Positions 15,728 to 24,131 of a stretch of DNA of 64,000 nucleotides are shown here, piece by piece. A program made the translations under genes and the position numbers. How positions within the stretch are numbered: position 1 is the stretch's first letter; every line of letters starts with the position of its first letter. Origin of the DNA: an uncultured Muribaculaceae bacterium (GTDB lineage Bacteria > Bacteroidota > Bacteroidia > Bacteroidales > Muribaculaceae); assembly GCA_910587185.1 (NCBI GenBank), contig CAJULY010000001.1:1-64000 (forward strand), in the 5' to 3' direction. The notes under the pieces are model-generated. The model did not search any database. It saw only the letters and a program-made list of their open reading frames with translations, and was not told the origin of the DNA.

Positions 15728-16282
15728 ATGCAGGATTTGGATAATTGCCTTACGTTCGGCAATCACCGAGCAAGCTCTGATTGCCCTCACTTAAACGGCA
15801 ATTTTGTTGCAATAGATTTTGAAACAGCCAATGGACGCCGGTCAAGCGTATGCAGCGTCGGCCTTGTGGTGGTACACGGAGGTGAGATCGTCGATAAATT
15901 CTATTCTCTCATTCAGCCGACTCCCAACTATTATACATACTGGACAACAGAAGTCCACGGTCTCACTCGCCTCGACACAGACGGTCAGCCAACCTTTCCT
16001 GAAGTATGGGCGCAAATAGAACCATTGATTCAGGGTCTTCCACTTGTCGCCCACAACCGTCCTTTTGATGAAAGTTGTCTGAAAGCCGCCTTTGCCGAGT
16101 ATGGGATGACATATCCCGACTATGAGTTCTACTGTACGCTCGCCGCATCGCGTCGATGTCTCGATATTCCAAGCCACCAGCTTCACCTTTCGGCAGCGGC
16201 TTGCGGCTACAACATGGAGAACCATCATCACGCCCTCGCCGATGCTGAGGCATGTGCCGCGATCGCATTGAAACTTTTGTAA
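15728..16282 (+). CDS. DEDDh 3'-5' exonuclease
   Basis: The 184-aa protein has the DnaQ/RNase T exonuclease motifs: Exo I FVAIDFETAN (near 28-37), Exo II AHNRPFDESCL (near 108-118) and Exo III HHALADAEACA (near 160-170) with the catalytic histidine. There is no polymerase or helicase domain. Stand-alone members trim RNA or DNA 3' ends. Coupling with a WYL gene and nearness to RtcB suggest RNA end trimming before or after ligation. An N-terminal extension of about 20 residues is unusual. Confidence 0.88.
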   Translation: MQDLDNCLTFGNHRASSDCPHLNGNFVAIDFETANGRRSSVCSVGLVVVHGGEIVDKFYSLIQPTPNYYTYWTTEVHGLTRLDTDGQPTFPEVWAQIEPLIQGLPLVAHNRPFDESCLKAAFAEYGMTYPDYEFYCTLAASRRCLDIPSHQLHLSAAACGYNMENHHHALADAEACAAIALKLL

Positions 16283-16402
16283 AGTTCTTTACCGTGTCAC
16301 TCATTTGAGCCAAAATACCGATTGCATTTATCAAAGGTGTTGACAATGAGGTAAAAGCCGATGTCGCACTCCAATTTATAACCATATCAAGCAAACCAAT
16401 CA

Positions 16403-17125
16403 ATGATGAAGACGATGACTGATTCAGAAATACTTGAAAAATATCAACAGCCGTTCCCGGTTAGTTTCAAAGTAATCGGAACCGGTACGGGTGCAACCGA
16501 CATAATCGAAAAAGTGAAATCTTTCGGTTATGACTGCGTCGGCTGTATTCTTGCAGAAACTCCCGGTGACTGCATTCCTATGGATGATGACAAAATGGTC
16601 ATTATTGTGGCGCGGGATAATGAAGAAGTCGCCAATGCAATAGCAAAGACTTATCATGATGCCGACGTACTTACAATAGGTCTGGTTTATGACCCCAATA
16701 TCGCTTGCTACGATAGTGTTATGATGGATTCAAGGCATGAAGACTTTCCCGAGATAATAAAGACATTGCTTCAGCCTATAGTCAATCCTGGACTTATATG
16801 CTATGACTTTAATGACTTGCGCATGACGCTCCGTAATTTCCGTTTCTTTAAGACTTTGGCTACTGAAGGAGAAAGCGTTGAAGACGCCGTCAATAATATG
16901 AAGAATAAACTGGAGAATATCTCTCTACAACATATAGTGACTCTTTCCGCCCTCCTATTCTTCAACCGGGAGAGACAACCGGCCTTAACAGCAGGTGATA
17001 TGCACCCATTAACCGACCTGATTTCTAAATTCCCGGAGTCGATTGATGTAATTTGGTCAGTAAATTTTGACGACACAATACCGGGAGACTTAATCAGATT
17101 CACTATAATCATGCCTGTGAAATAA
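16403..17125 (+). CDS. divergent FtsZ/tubulin-superfamily protein
   Basis: The 240-aa protein follows the FtsZ layout: a glycine-rich start FKVIGTGTGATDIIEKV (near 22-38) like the T1 loop, DVLTIGLVYDP like ILTVAVVTKPF, NPGLICYDFNDLRMTLRN like the FtsZ segment RPGLMNVDFADVRTVM, and an end DLIRFTIIMPVK like ELRVTVVATG. The GGGTGTG signature that holds GTP phosphates is missing between residues 65 and 90, and the FtsZ C-terminal tail is absent. It is therefore unlikely to hydrolyse GTP normally. A 2-bp gap leads to a small membrane protein. It may bind or poison the division machinery; that is inference. Confidence 0.65.
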   Translation: MMKTMTDSEILEKYQQPFPVSFKVIGTGTGATDIIEKVKSFGYDCVGCILAETPGDCIPMDDDKMVIIVARDNEEVANAIAKTYHDADVLTIGLVYDPNIACYDSVMMDSRHEDFPEIIKTLLQPIVNPGLICYDFNDLRMTLRNFRFFKTLATEGESVEDAVNNMKNKLENISLQHIVTLSALLFFNRERQPALTAGDMHPLTDLISKFPESIDVIWSVNFDDTIPGDLIRFTIIMPVK

Positions 17126-17127
17126 TT

Positions 17128-17355
17128 ATGAAAGACTGTTTTGCCGCCATCTATCTTCGACTTATGAAATACGCCATGTTAATGGGTGTACTCGGAGGAA
17201 TCGCGTCATTCATCGGTCCTCCTCGCCATGGACTGATTAAAGCCGGTATAGGTGCAGTCATTGGAGCAATGCTGCTTGGCAACAAACTCCCCAACGCATT
17301 AAAAGAGCTGCTTAATATATTGGAAGATATTTCCGACGAAATATTCAGAGAATAA
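17128..17355 (+). CDS. small membrane protein, 75 aa
   Basis: Two hydrophobic segments (about residues 13-30 and 36-52, the second Gly/Ala-rich) are separated by a short polar turn, with an acidic C-terminal helix. The size and layout suit a hairpin membrane protein. It starts 2 bp after the FtsZ-like gene and probably works with it, for example as membrane anchor or effector. I know no family for it. Confidence 0.6.
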   Translation: MKDCFAAIYLRLMKYAMLMGVLGGIASFIGPPRHGLIKAGIGAVIGAMLLGNKLPNALKELLNILEDISDEIFRE

Positions 17356-17440
17356 ATTCATCTTCGAGGCCGATAACTTCCATCATGATATCACAGACTA
17401 TTTCACATACTATTTCTCAGATCACATTATGAACTATAAA

Positions 17441-17471
17441 TTGGTATAAACCACATTATTTTGTATATTTG
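17441..17471 (+). promoter_or_regulatory. consensus promoter of the DUF262 pair
   Basis: TTG (17441-17443) is followed after 20 bp by TATATTTG (17464-17471). No WYL-type repeat is present at the expected position, so this unit is probably outside the WYL regulon. Confidence 0.6.
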
Positions 17472-17516
17472 CCTATTGTTCACATCTTGAAATTAACGGC
17501 ATATTAATAATTGGCT

Positions 17517-19526
17517 ATGAGTGATATACGAACTAAATCCGTACAGGAACTCTTAGGGTTGAATTTCTTCATCCCCAGTTATCAGCGTGGTTTTAGATGG
17601 ACCCGTCAACAGGTCGTAGATCTGTTAAACGATATCCGGGATTTTATTCAAAGTATTAAAAATCCCACAAGTTCGCGGATATACTGCTTCCAACCTCTTG
17701 TTGTAAAACGGTCGTATGATAATAACATGGATCTTCTCCAGGAGATTCGCAATGCCACCAGCGTGGAAGATGCAAGATCAAAAATTGAAGCCATTCCGGC
17801 CCGATGGAATGTGATTGACGGGCAACAGCGTCTGACCACTATCTACCTGATTCTGTCATATCTGAAAGCGTCATCCATACATTCATCAGAATTGTACACT
17901 ATAGCCTACGAAACAAGAAAAGGTCGGGAAGGATTTATTGGATCTGAAGTATTTTTAAAGGCAATTCATACAAAATACCAGGAAAACAGCAAAGAAGACA
18001 ATACGGATTATTTCCACATGTCAAAGGCTTATGAAACTATAATCGACTGGTTCAAAAAAAATAGTAACGAGATAGACTTGACTCTTTTTACGCATACCCT
18101 ATTGCAACGGGTGCAATTTATCTGGTATGAGACCGAAGAGCCAAATCCGATTAAAGTGTTCACCCGCCTTAACATAGGGAAAATAGGTTTGACTGATTCG
18201 GAACTCATCAAAGCCTTGTTTCTCAACCGCTCTAATTTTTCAGACCGAGATGAAAGACACGTTCGGCTCCAACAACTCGAGATTGCAAGTGAATGGGATC
18301 AAATAGAATACTCGTTGCAAGATGACACATTCTGGCTATTCATCCACGAAACCGGTTATACCAATCCGACAAGGATCGATTTTATTTTTGACTTAATCCG
18401 GGAAGACGAAGTTTTTGGCAAAATCGACGATTTAGGCGATGACAGTCACAAAACTTTCAGATATTTTGACGGCTATTTCAAGTCACGGAAAGACCATGAT
18501 TACACAGATTCCAAATGGTTGCATGACACTTGGAAACTTGTAAAGGATATTTATTTGATATTCAAAGAATGGAATGACGATTGCGATATGTTCCATTACA
18601 CCGGATTTCTCATCAATCAGGGCATATCCATCCATCTTCTCCTTAAGTTATACCGGGAGACACGTTCCAAGGATGAATTCATCGTTAAATTAAAAGATTT
18701 GATTCGCAACGAGATTGCTTGCTGTTCCGATTTAACAAGACAATATGAGATTAATGGTGGCGCACCGAAAACAACTGTCCGTCGACTTTTGCTGCTTTAC
18801 AACATCCAGACAATACTGGAACAGAATTATAAGTTGAAATCCGACGACAAATACAAACTCCCGTTGTTCTATAAATTCCCATTCCATTTTTTCAAGAAAG
18901 AATCGGAATCAAAAAAACGTTGCGGATGGGAAATAGAACATATCGCGTCCAATGCAGGCGACCTTAACGATGAAAAGAATTTAAACATTTATATAGAATG
19001 TGCGCTTAAGAGCTGTTCAGCTGAAATTAAAACGAAGATTACGAAGTGGATGGCAGACAAAGAAAATCAGGAAAAATCGCCTGATGATAAACGCTCATTT
19101 ATCGATACCATGTTGGCCGACGTAGGTTGGAGCGAGGAAAATAAAAATAAGCTGTGGAACTTCACGCTCCTCGATTCGGCCACAAATCAGGAGTATCAGA
19201 ATAGTGTTTTCCCCTTCAAACGCATGTGTGTGGCAAAAAAAGAGCGAGGAATCAAATTGCAGTTTAAATACAACAGCCAGACAAACAAGATAGAATTCAC
19301 TGAAACGCCTGAGGTGGCCTTTGTTCCCCTTTGCACTAAAAACGTTTTTGCAAAGACGTATTCTCCTTATCCTGACCATTTCCTTTCCTGGACAATCAAT
19401 GATGCCCACGCCTACTTAAAAGATATAAACGAAGTGTTGAGTAGCGCCGCCTTTATTGAGAATCAGGAAGAGGCAATCGAGACTCTCTATTCAAAAGCAA
19501 CCAATAAATCAGAAAACAAGCTATGA
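17517..19526 (+). CDS. DUF262/DUF1524 GmrSD-like protein
   Basis: I choose ATG 17517 over an in-frame TTG 6 bp upstream. The 669-aa protein begins with a DUF262 (ParB/Srx-like) domain: IPSYQRGFRWTRQQV near residue 20 and IDGQQRLTT near 100. It ends with a DUF1524 HNH-type region, GWEIEHIAS near 480. This is the domain order of GmrSD type IV restriction enzymes, which cut modified phage DNA in an NTP-dependent way. The next gene encodes a second DUF262 protein and overlaps by 4 bp, so they likely form one complex. Confidence 0.82.
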   Translation: MSDIRTKSVQELLGLNFFIPSYQRGFRWTRQQVVDLLNDIRDFIQSIKNPTSSRIYCFQPLVVKRSYDNNMDLLQEIRNATSVEDARSKIEAIPARWNVIDGQQRLTTIYLILSYLKASSIHSSELYTIAYETRKGREGFIGSEVFLKAIHTKYQENSKEDNTDYFHMSKAYETIIDWFKKNSNEIDLTLFTHTLLQRVQFIWYETEEPNPIKVFTRLNIGKIGLTDSELIKALFLNRSNFSDRDERHVRLQQLEIASEWDQIEYSLQDDTFWLFIHETGYTNPTRIDFIFDLIREDEVFGKIDDLGDDSHKTFRYFDGYFKSRKDHDYTDSKWLHDTWKLVKDIYLIFKEWNDDCDMFHYTGFLINQGISIHLLLKLYRETRSKDEFIVKLKDLIRNEIACCSDLTRQYEINGGAPKTTVRRLLLLYNIQTILEQNYKLKSDDKYKLPLFYKFPFHFFKKESESKKRCGWEIEHIASNAGDLNDEKNLNIYIECALKSCSAEIKTKITKWMADKENQEKSPDDKRSFIDTMLADVGWSEENKNKLWNFTLLDSATNQEYQNSVFPFKRMCVAKKERGIKLQFKYNSQTNKIEFTETPEVAFVPLCTKNVFAKTYSPYPDHFLSWTINDAHAYLKDINEVLSSAAFIENQEEAIETLYSKATNKSENKL

Positions 19527-22033
19527 CTGATCATAAGACTTCTTTTTGGAAACTACTTTCGGAACAGGCTGTCTGTATCCCCATCATCCAACGTGATTAT
19601 GCTCAAGGTAGAGATGGTAAGGAATATCTGCGTCAGAAGTTTTTAAACGAAATATATTCTGCACTAAACGCCGAGGATGCCTCAGGTTTCCTGACACTTG
19701 ATTTTGTGTACGGAGCGGAATCTGACTCGGCAATCCTCCCACTTGACGGGCAACAGCGGCTGACCACACTATGGCTGATACATTGGTATCTGGCTTTCCG
19801 TTTAAATTTGCTGACGACCGAGAATGGAATATCCGAAATCGGGGAAAAACTTCAGAGGTTTTCCTATGAAACAAGGATTTCCTCCAGAGAGTTTTGCCGG
19901 CAACTCTGCACATTAAGGCAACCCTCTGAAGAGGAACTGAAATCAGGGTCATACTCGCTTCTGAACTTTATACGCAGTCAGGCATGGTTTTACACTGCCT
20001 GGAACCAAGACCCCACCATTCAGGCAATGCTCCGTATGCTTAATGGTACTGATAAAAAAGACGTAAAGACAAATGAAGATATAACCGATGGCATTGATGA
20101 ATTTTTAGGCGGTCATTCTGATTCATGGGCCTCATACTGGAGGAAGCTGACCTCTGATGACCAATGCCCTGTGATGTTCTACAAAATGGCTCTCGGTTCT
20201 GAACAACTTCCCGAATCCGATGAGTTATATATAAAAATGAATGCCCGAGGTAAAGCATTGACCGATTTTGAAAATTTCAAGGCCAACTTGATCGATTGGA
20301 TTTATCAGGACAAAAATTCGGAACTAATTACGGATGACCTGGATACACTCTCGGAACATCAGGCAATGTATGCCTCTCTTCTGGATAACGGGTGGATGGA
20401 TATTTTTTGGGGTCTCCATACTCCGGACGGAAAAGTGGATGAAAGTTACTTTGCATTCCTAAACCGTTACTTTTTCAATGAGGCTGTCATTATGTCTGAA
20501 AGCATGGCAAAATTGCAAAAAAATCGAATTTGGAAACTTTATGGCGATGAATCGGACGACACAAGGATTGCTTATACCGCATTCGAATTATATTCTGAAC
20601 TATTACAGTCCTCCGATAAATTGCTCCCACGATTAAAATCGCTCTTCAGGAATCTCGAATCACATCAAACATCCATAAACAATGCTCTTCCCCAATGGTT
20701 TAAAACGAAATCAAATACATTTAATTATATCCCCGTTTATGAAAAAGACAACCAGTCAGGAAAGCTACTGACAATTCAAAATGAAGCCGACAGGACTATA
20801 AATAAAGTCTCTTCCCTCACTCAGGAACAAAGAGTTCTTTTCCTGGCCATAACAAAATATTTTGAGAAAACTCAGTTTGATGAAATCAGTTTTTCCAGAT
20901 GGATGCGTGTGGCATCCAATCTCATAGAAAACCCCAAAATATCCACCATAGAGGATATGATTGGCCGAATGAGACTAATCAACGAATTAAGTGGCCATAT
21001 TTATGACTTATATGACTTCCTCGCCAATGATTGGAGAAAAATAAAATCCAACGCATCATCTGAACAATTGTGGGAGGAACATGAAAAATGCTTGAAAATT
21101 ATAAAATCAGATAGCCATCTTCATAACGAAAACAATTATGATTCCGGATATTGGGCAACAGCCATAATTGAAATGGAGAACTTCGCTTTCTTTAATGGAG
21201 CCATAAGGTTCTTATTTATGAATGAGGATGGAACTGTGGACTGGTCCTTCTTCCCTATCAAGGCAAAATACGCAACTCTTATGTTCAATGAAAAAGGATT
21301 GAATCCCGATTATTGTAAAGAAGCAAAAGCAAATCGTATAATAATTTCCCATTGTAATGACTGGGGGGCGCAAATTGAATCTTGGACCCGAAATAATAAA
21401 TACATCTTCAGCTATGACTCGGAGACATGGCGGAACAATATACTTCTGAAAAAAGGCAATCACGACTATTCTTTACTATATGATTTTCCCGTTCACAAAC
21501 TGTTGACCGGAAATGATATCAATTATACTGCTATAATTGATACTGATTACAATCGCCAGCTTGCTTTCAGTCGTTTGATTCTCACAGATGTCATTGGCAA
21601 AGTGTTAGAATGGAAAAAATCTGACAGATATTACATCAGAAAAACCTATGATAATCTTTGTCTATATCCAAGCAGCGAAGGGGTCATATTGACATTACTC
21701 AACAGAGACAAAGTGTTGTCGGAATTAATACACCGTAATCTTATTTCCCTGGATTGGAACAGAGCCCTTGACACCGAACATTCACCAATGTTTATAGGCT
21801 GGGAAATATTCTTCTATTATAATTATCAATCTGAAAATTATCAATTTCAATGGTGCCACTGTAACACCGTTTATATGTGCAAGGACTCACAGCGTTTGGT
21901 TGATTGCGATACAAGATATAATCGGGAGGACTTCTCTATCGACGGCAATCTAAGCTGCGAAGAAATTATAGCAAGAATGGATTCCTGTATTCACGAATAT
22001 CAGCAAATAGAAACGGATATCAGGAGCCTTTAA
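19523..22033 (+). CDS. DUF262-domain partner protein, 836 aa
   Basis: The N-terminus carries a DUF262 domain (IPIIQRDYAQGR near residue 19, LPLDGQQRLTTLW near 72, YIKMNARGKALTDFE near 235). I see no clear HNH or DUF1524 motif in the remaining 550 residues, which are rich in Trp/Tyr/Asn. The ATGA overlap with the upstream gene implies equal synthesis. It may supply specificity or a second NTPase unit to the nuclease. Role in phage defence is inferred from the DUF262 family. Confidence 0.75.
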   Translation: MTDHKTSFWKLLSEQAVCIPIIQRDYAQGRDGKEYLRQKFLNEIYSALNAEDASGFLTLDFVYGAESDSAILPLDGQQRLTTLWLIHWYLAFRLNLLTTENGISEIGEKLQRFSYETRISSREFCRQLCTLRQPSEEELKSGSYSLLNFIRSQAWFYTAWNQDPTIQAMLRMLNGTDKKDVKTNEDITDGIDEFLGGHSDSWASYWRKLTSDDQCPVMFYKMALGSEQLPESDELYIKMNARGKALTDFENFKANLIDWIYQDKNSELITDDLDTLSEHQAMYASLLDNGWMDIFWGLHTPDGKVDESYFAFLNRYFFNEAVIMSESMAKLQKNRIWKLYGDESDDTRIAYTAFELYSELLQSSDKLLPRLKSLFRNLESHQTSINNALPQWFKTKSNTFNYIPVYEKDNQSGKLLTIQNEADRTINKVSSLTQEQRVLFLAITKYFEKTQFDEISFSRWMRVASNLIENPKISTIEDMIGRMRLINELSGHIYDLYDFLANDWRKIKSNASSEQLWEEHEKCLKIIKSDSHLHNENNYDSGYWATAIIEMENFAFFNGAIRFLFMNEDGTVDWSFFPIKAKYATLMFNEKGLNPDYCKEAKANRIIISHCNDWGAQIESWTRNNKYIFSYDSETWRNNILLKKGNHDYSLLYDFPVHKLLTGNDINYTAIIDTDYNRQLAFSRLILTDVIGKVLEWKKSDRYYIRKTYDNLCLYPSSEGVILTLLNRDKVLSELIHRNLISLDWNRALDTEHSPMFIGWEIFFYYNYQSENYQFQWCHCNTVYMCKDSQRLVDCDTRYNREDFSIDGNLSCEEIIARMDSCIHEYQQIETDIRSL

Positions 22034-22105
22034 AACCGACGTTCGGTTGTAATGCAAACAGGACAACTACTGTGACTTCAATGTAAACCGGCGGTAAAAG
22101 ATACA

Positions 22106-22138
22106 ACTCCGCTACGCAAGGTATTTGCGTAGCGGAGT
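22106..22138. terminator. 14-bp-stem hairpin after the DUF262 pair
   Basis: ACTCCGCTACGCAA (22106-22119) pairs perfectly with 22125-22138 around a 5-nt loop. It lies between the end of the DUF262 unit and the convergent repeat-protein gene. No T run follows on either strand, so it may be a factor-dependent or structural terminator. Confidence 0.6.
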
Positions 22139-22190
22139 CAATAATGATTACTTGCTCATTACGGCATCAAGATAGCCGCTCGAAAGTTTC

Positions 22191-22706
22191 TCAGCTGATG
22201 CCTATGGCTTCTTGCATGATTCTTTTGGCGCGGGCCTCGATCATAGAGCTCCAGAGACGGGAATCCTGGAGTTTGGCCATAGGGATGTATCGGTGGAAGC
22301 GTGCGAAAAACTCCATCGGTTTTTCAATATTCCAGTTCGTGATAACTTCGTTCCAGTCTGCCTTGTCCGCGAACTTTTCGAGGAGCGCCCAGTCGTTATA
22401 GAAGCAGTCTCGATTTGAGATAGCCTTCCAGTCCCAGCGGTTGGCAAACTTCCGGAGGGTAACCTCATTGATGAGGTGGTCGGGACAATACCGTGAAAAG
22501 TCGATCCAGTTTAAGCGGTTGGCATACTTAGTAATACCGTCGAGAGTCCAGAAGATATTACTGTTTTCACTTATCTCTTCCCAATCAAGCTTGTCGGCAT
22601 ACTTTTCAAGCATCTCCATGCTGAACGATTCGTGATCGGAAATCTCTTTCCATGCCTCGGTTTCGAGGACTGAGTTAAGAAACTCGTTGTTTGCAATAGG
22701 TTCCAT
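22191..22706 (-). CDS. short tandem-repeat protein (YADKLDW repeats)
   Basis: Residues 33-140 consist of about four units of 25-28 residues with the core LEKYADKLDWEEIS, then ITKYANRLNWIDFS, LRKFANRWDWKAIS and LEKFADKADWNEVI. The repeats suggest an alpha-helical scaffold. The frame ends QEAIGIS, but a +1 frame downstream continues as AEKLSSGYLDAVMSK to a stop at 22148, which looks like the genuine C-terminus; a single-base indel may have shortened the protein. A perfect WYL-type operator precedes it, so it belongs to the RNA-repair regulon by promoter. Confidence 0.65.
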   Translation of the reverse strand: MEPIANNEFLNSVLETEAWKEISDHESFSMEMLEKYADKLDWEEISENSNIFWTLDGITKYANRLNWIDFSRYCPDHLINEVTLRKFANRWDWKAISNRDCFYNDWALLEKFADKADWNEVITNWNIEKPMEFFARFHRYIPMAKLQDSRLWSSMIEARAKRIMQEAIGIS

Positions 22707-22764
22707 ATCGTGTTGTTTTTAGTGTTCCTTTGCTTTGGCACAGCGCTAAAGCATTTGTTCACTG

Positions 22765-22800
22765 CAAAATTAGCTCCGTTGTGTATCAAACCGCGATACA
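22765..22800 (-). promoter_or_regulatory. WYL-type operator and -7 box of the repeat-protein gene
   Basis: The minus strand reads TGTATC-N7-GATACA (22800-22782), 9 bp, then TAATTTTG (22772-22765). The arms are identical to those before the third WYL gene, 8 kb away, while the spacer and surroundings differ. Confidence 0.75.
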
Positions 22801-22815
22801 GAATGAAAGTATTTT

Positions 22816-23379
22816 TCAATCCCACCATTTTTTCATATTGTGGTCGAGATACTGCCAGAGAATCCTATAGGCTTTTTCCTTACGAAGATCCTTAAGGTGA
22901 ATCTCAAGAAAATCATCGTTCATGATTGTCATTCCATATCTTTCGGCATTCGCTGTATTGACAAAAATCCCCGCCATCTCCGGATAGTCTTCCGAGGCAA
23001 TTTCAAGAAGTCTGCAACATAATTCCATTCGCCTGACATCTTCGCGCCAACCGACATGTCGCTGAACATATTTCCAATAGCCTATATTGTATTCAATCTT
23101 CTTTTTAAGAACAGTAAGATTCCATGACCAGCTGATGGCTGAATCGTCGATTATGGTATCTCTCCAATATCTCAATCGTTTCCGATTGAGGCTGGAAGTT
23201 TCTATCCTTCCTTGCATCTCTCTGCTCCTAATGTCATTCAGATGATTCGGATGAAAATCGAGAAATGAATAATTGTCGAAACGGTTAAGTATCACAATCG
23301 CTTTATCAACATTGGCATCCGAAAGTCCCTTTACCGGATTGACCCGAATAAGATATGGCGTAGGTGTCCTCATCGTCAA
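22816..23379 (-). CDS. C-terminal part of a frameshifted HAD RNA-repair-type protein
   Basis: The frame opens within the end of the upstream HAD gene. Its first residues (PYLIRVNPVKGLSDANVDKAI, then VILNRF) are what normally ends HAD domains of the Swiss-Army-Knife RNA-repair group, not a protein start. The remaining 130 residues are Trp/Arg-rich and unknown. Most likely it and the upstream frame were one protein, split by an indel near 23370. It could still be made separately by coupled re-initiation. Confidence 0.5.
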   Translation of the reverse strand: MTMRTPTPYLIRVNPVKGLSDANVDKAIVILNRFDNYSFLDFHPNHLNDIRSREMQGRIETSSLNRKRLRYWRDTIIDDSAISWSWNLTVLKKKIEYNIGYWKYVQRHVGWREDVRRMELCCRLLEIASEDYPEMAGIFVNTANAERYGMTIMNDDFLEIHLKDLRKEKAYRILWQYLDHNMKKWWD

Positions 23380-24118
23380 GAATTACATAAGGGATATACT
23401 TCCCGAATGCAAAACTTTTTACGCCCGAACTACGATTGTCATCAGCTACTTCCCGGGACATGATTCTGAATATCTCGTCGGGCATGCCTCTTTCCTCCCA
23501 CATTTCATACAGAGTGTCTGTATCATGAATGAAGCGCCAAGATGAAATAATGACGATTTCAGCTTTTGTTTCATCAGCCAATCGTTTCAGGCGTGCAACT
23601 TCTTCCGGATCAAAAAGCGGCCCATATTTGTCTGTACGCTTTTTCCCGGCAACGGCCAATTGTGCCTGATATTGTTCAGTGTTCAGAACTCCATCAAAAT
23701 CCAGAAAGATATATTTCTCCATGCCTTTGCTGCCATAATAAGGACCTGAACCCAATTCATCGAGCCACTCCTCGAAATCTTCGCTAAACTGCGCAGCGGT
23801 CTTAAACCCATACATCGATGACCAATAAAGTAGATGTGCGGCTATTTCCGACACATCTCCGCCGAATCCTTTATACAGATTCACCTCCCGGTCAATCAGT
23901 TCTTCTTGTGGCTCGAGTGTTCCCGATGCTTTTATTTCGCCCAAGCCGTCATAAATAAGGGTTATTTGCTCACTCTTTTTTATTGCGGGCAATAGCTTCA
24001 CGGACTCATACAACCGCTGATAGGTTGTCTTTATATCGTCCGATTCCTGATATAGATTCTGCAAATGAGCCCAAATCTGCTCAAAAGAACTTTGATTGAT
24101 GTAATCTCTGTATGTCAT
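23306..24118 (-). CDS. HAD-type RNA-repair phosphatase with N-terminal DUF
   Basis: I place the start at ATG 24118 (MTYRDYI), because the longer frame starts upstream of the -7 box. Residues 1-130 form an N-terminal domain of unknown function, probably DUF6557. From about 135 a HAD domain begins: IFLDFDGVLNTE (motif I), IVIISSWR (motif II) and YVILDDEDT (motif IV). This fits the HAD domain of Swiss-Army-Knife RNA-repair proteins. After DDEDT the frame runs into unrelated residues, while the true continuation is in the next frame (see 22816-23379). Confidence 0.7.
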   Translation of the reverse strand: MTYRDYINQSSFEQIWAHLQNLYQESDDIKTTYQRLYESVKLLPAIKKSEQITLIYDGLGEIKASGTLEPQEELIDREVNLYKGFGGDVSEIAAHLLYWSSMYGFKTAAQFSEDFEEWLDELGSGPYYGSKGMEKYIFLDFDGVLNTEQYQAQLAVAGKKRTDKYGPLFDPEEVARLKRLADETKAEIVIISSWRFIHDTDTLYEMWEERGMPDEIFRIMSREVADDNRSSGVKSFAFGKYIPYVILDDEDTYAISYSGQSGKGTFGCQC

Positions 24119-24131
24119 GTTGTTTTTTCTG

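Noticed and set aside
15963..16403. Minus-strand 146-aa frame with a hydrophobic start
   Set aside because: Most of it is antisense to the exonuclease gene; the first 40 residues lie in a 120-bp gap without a promoter.
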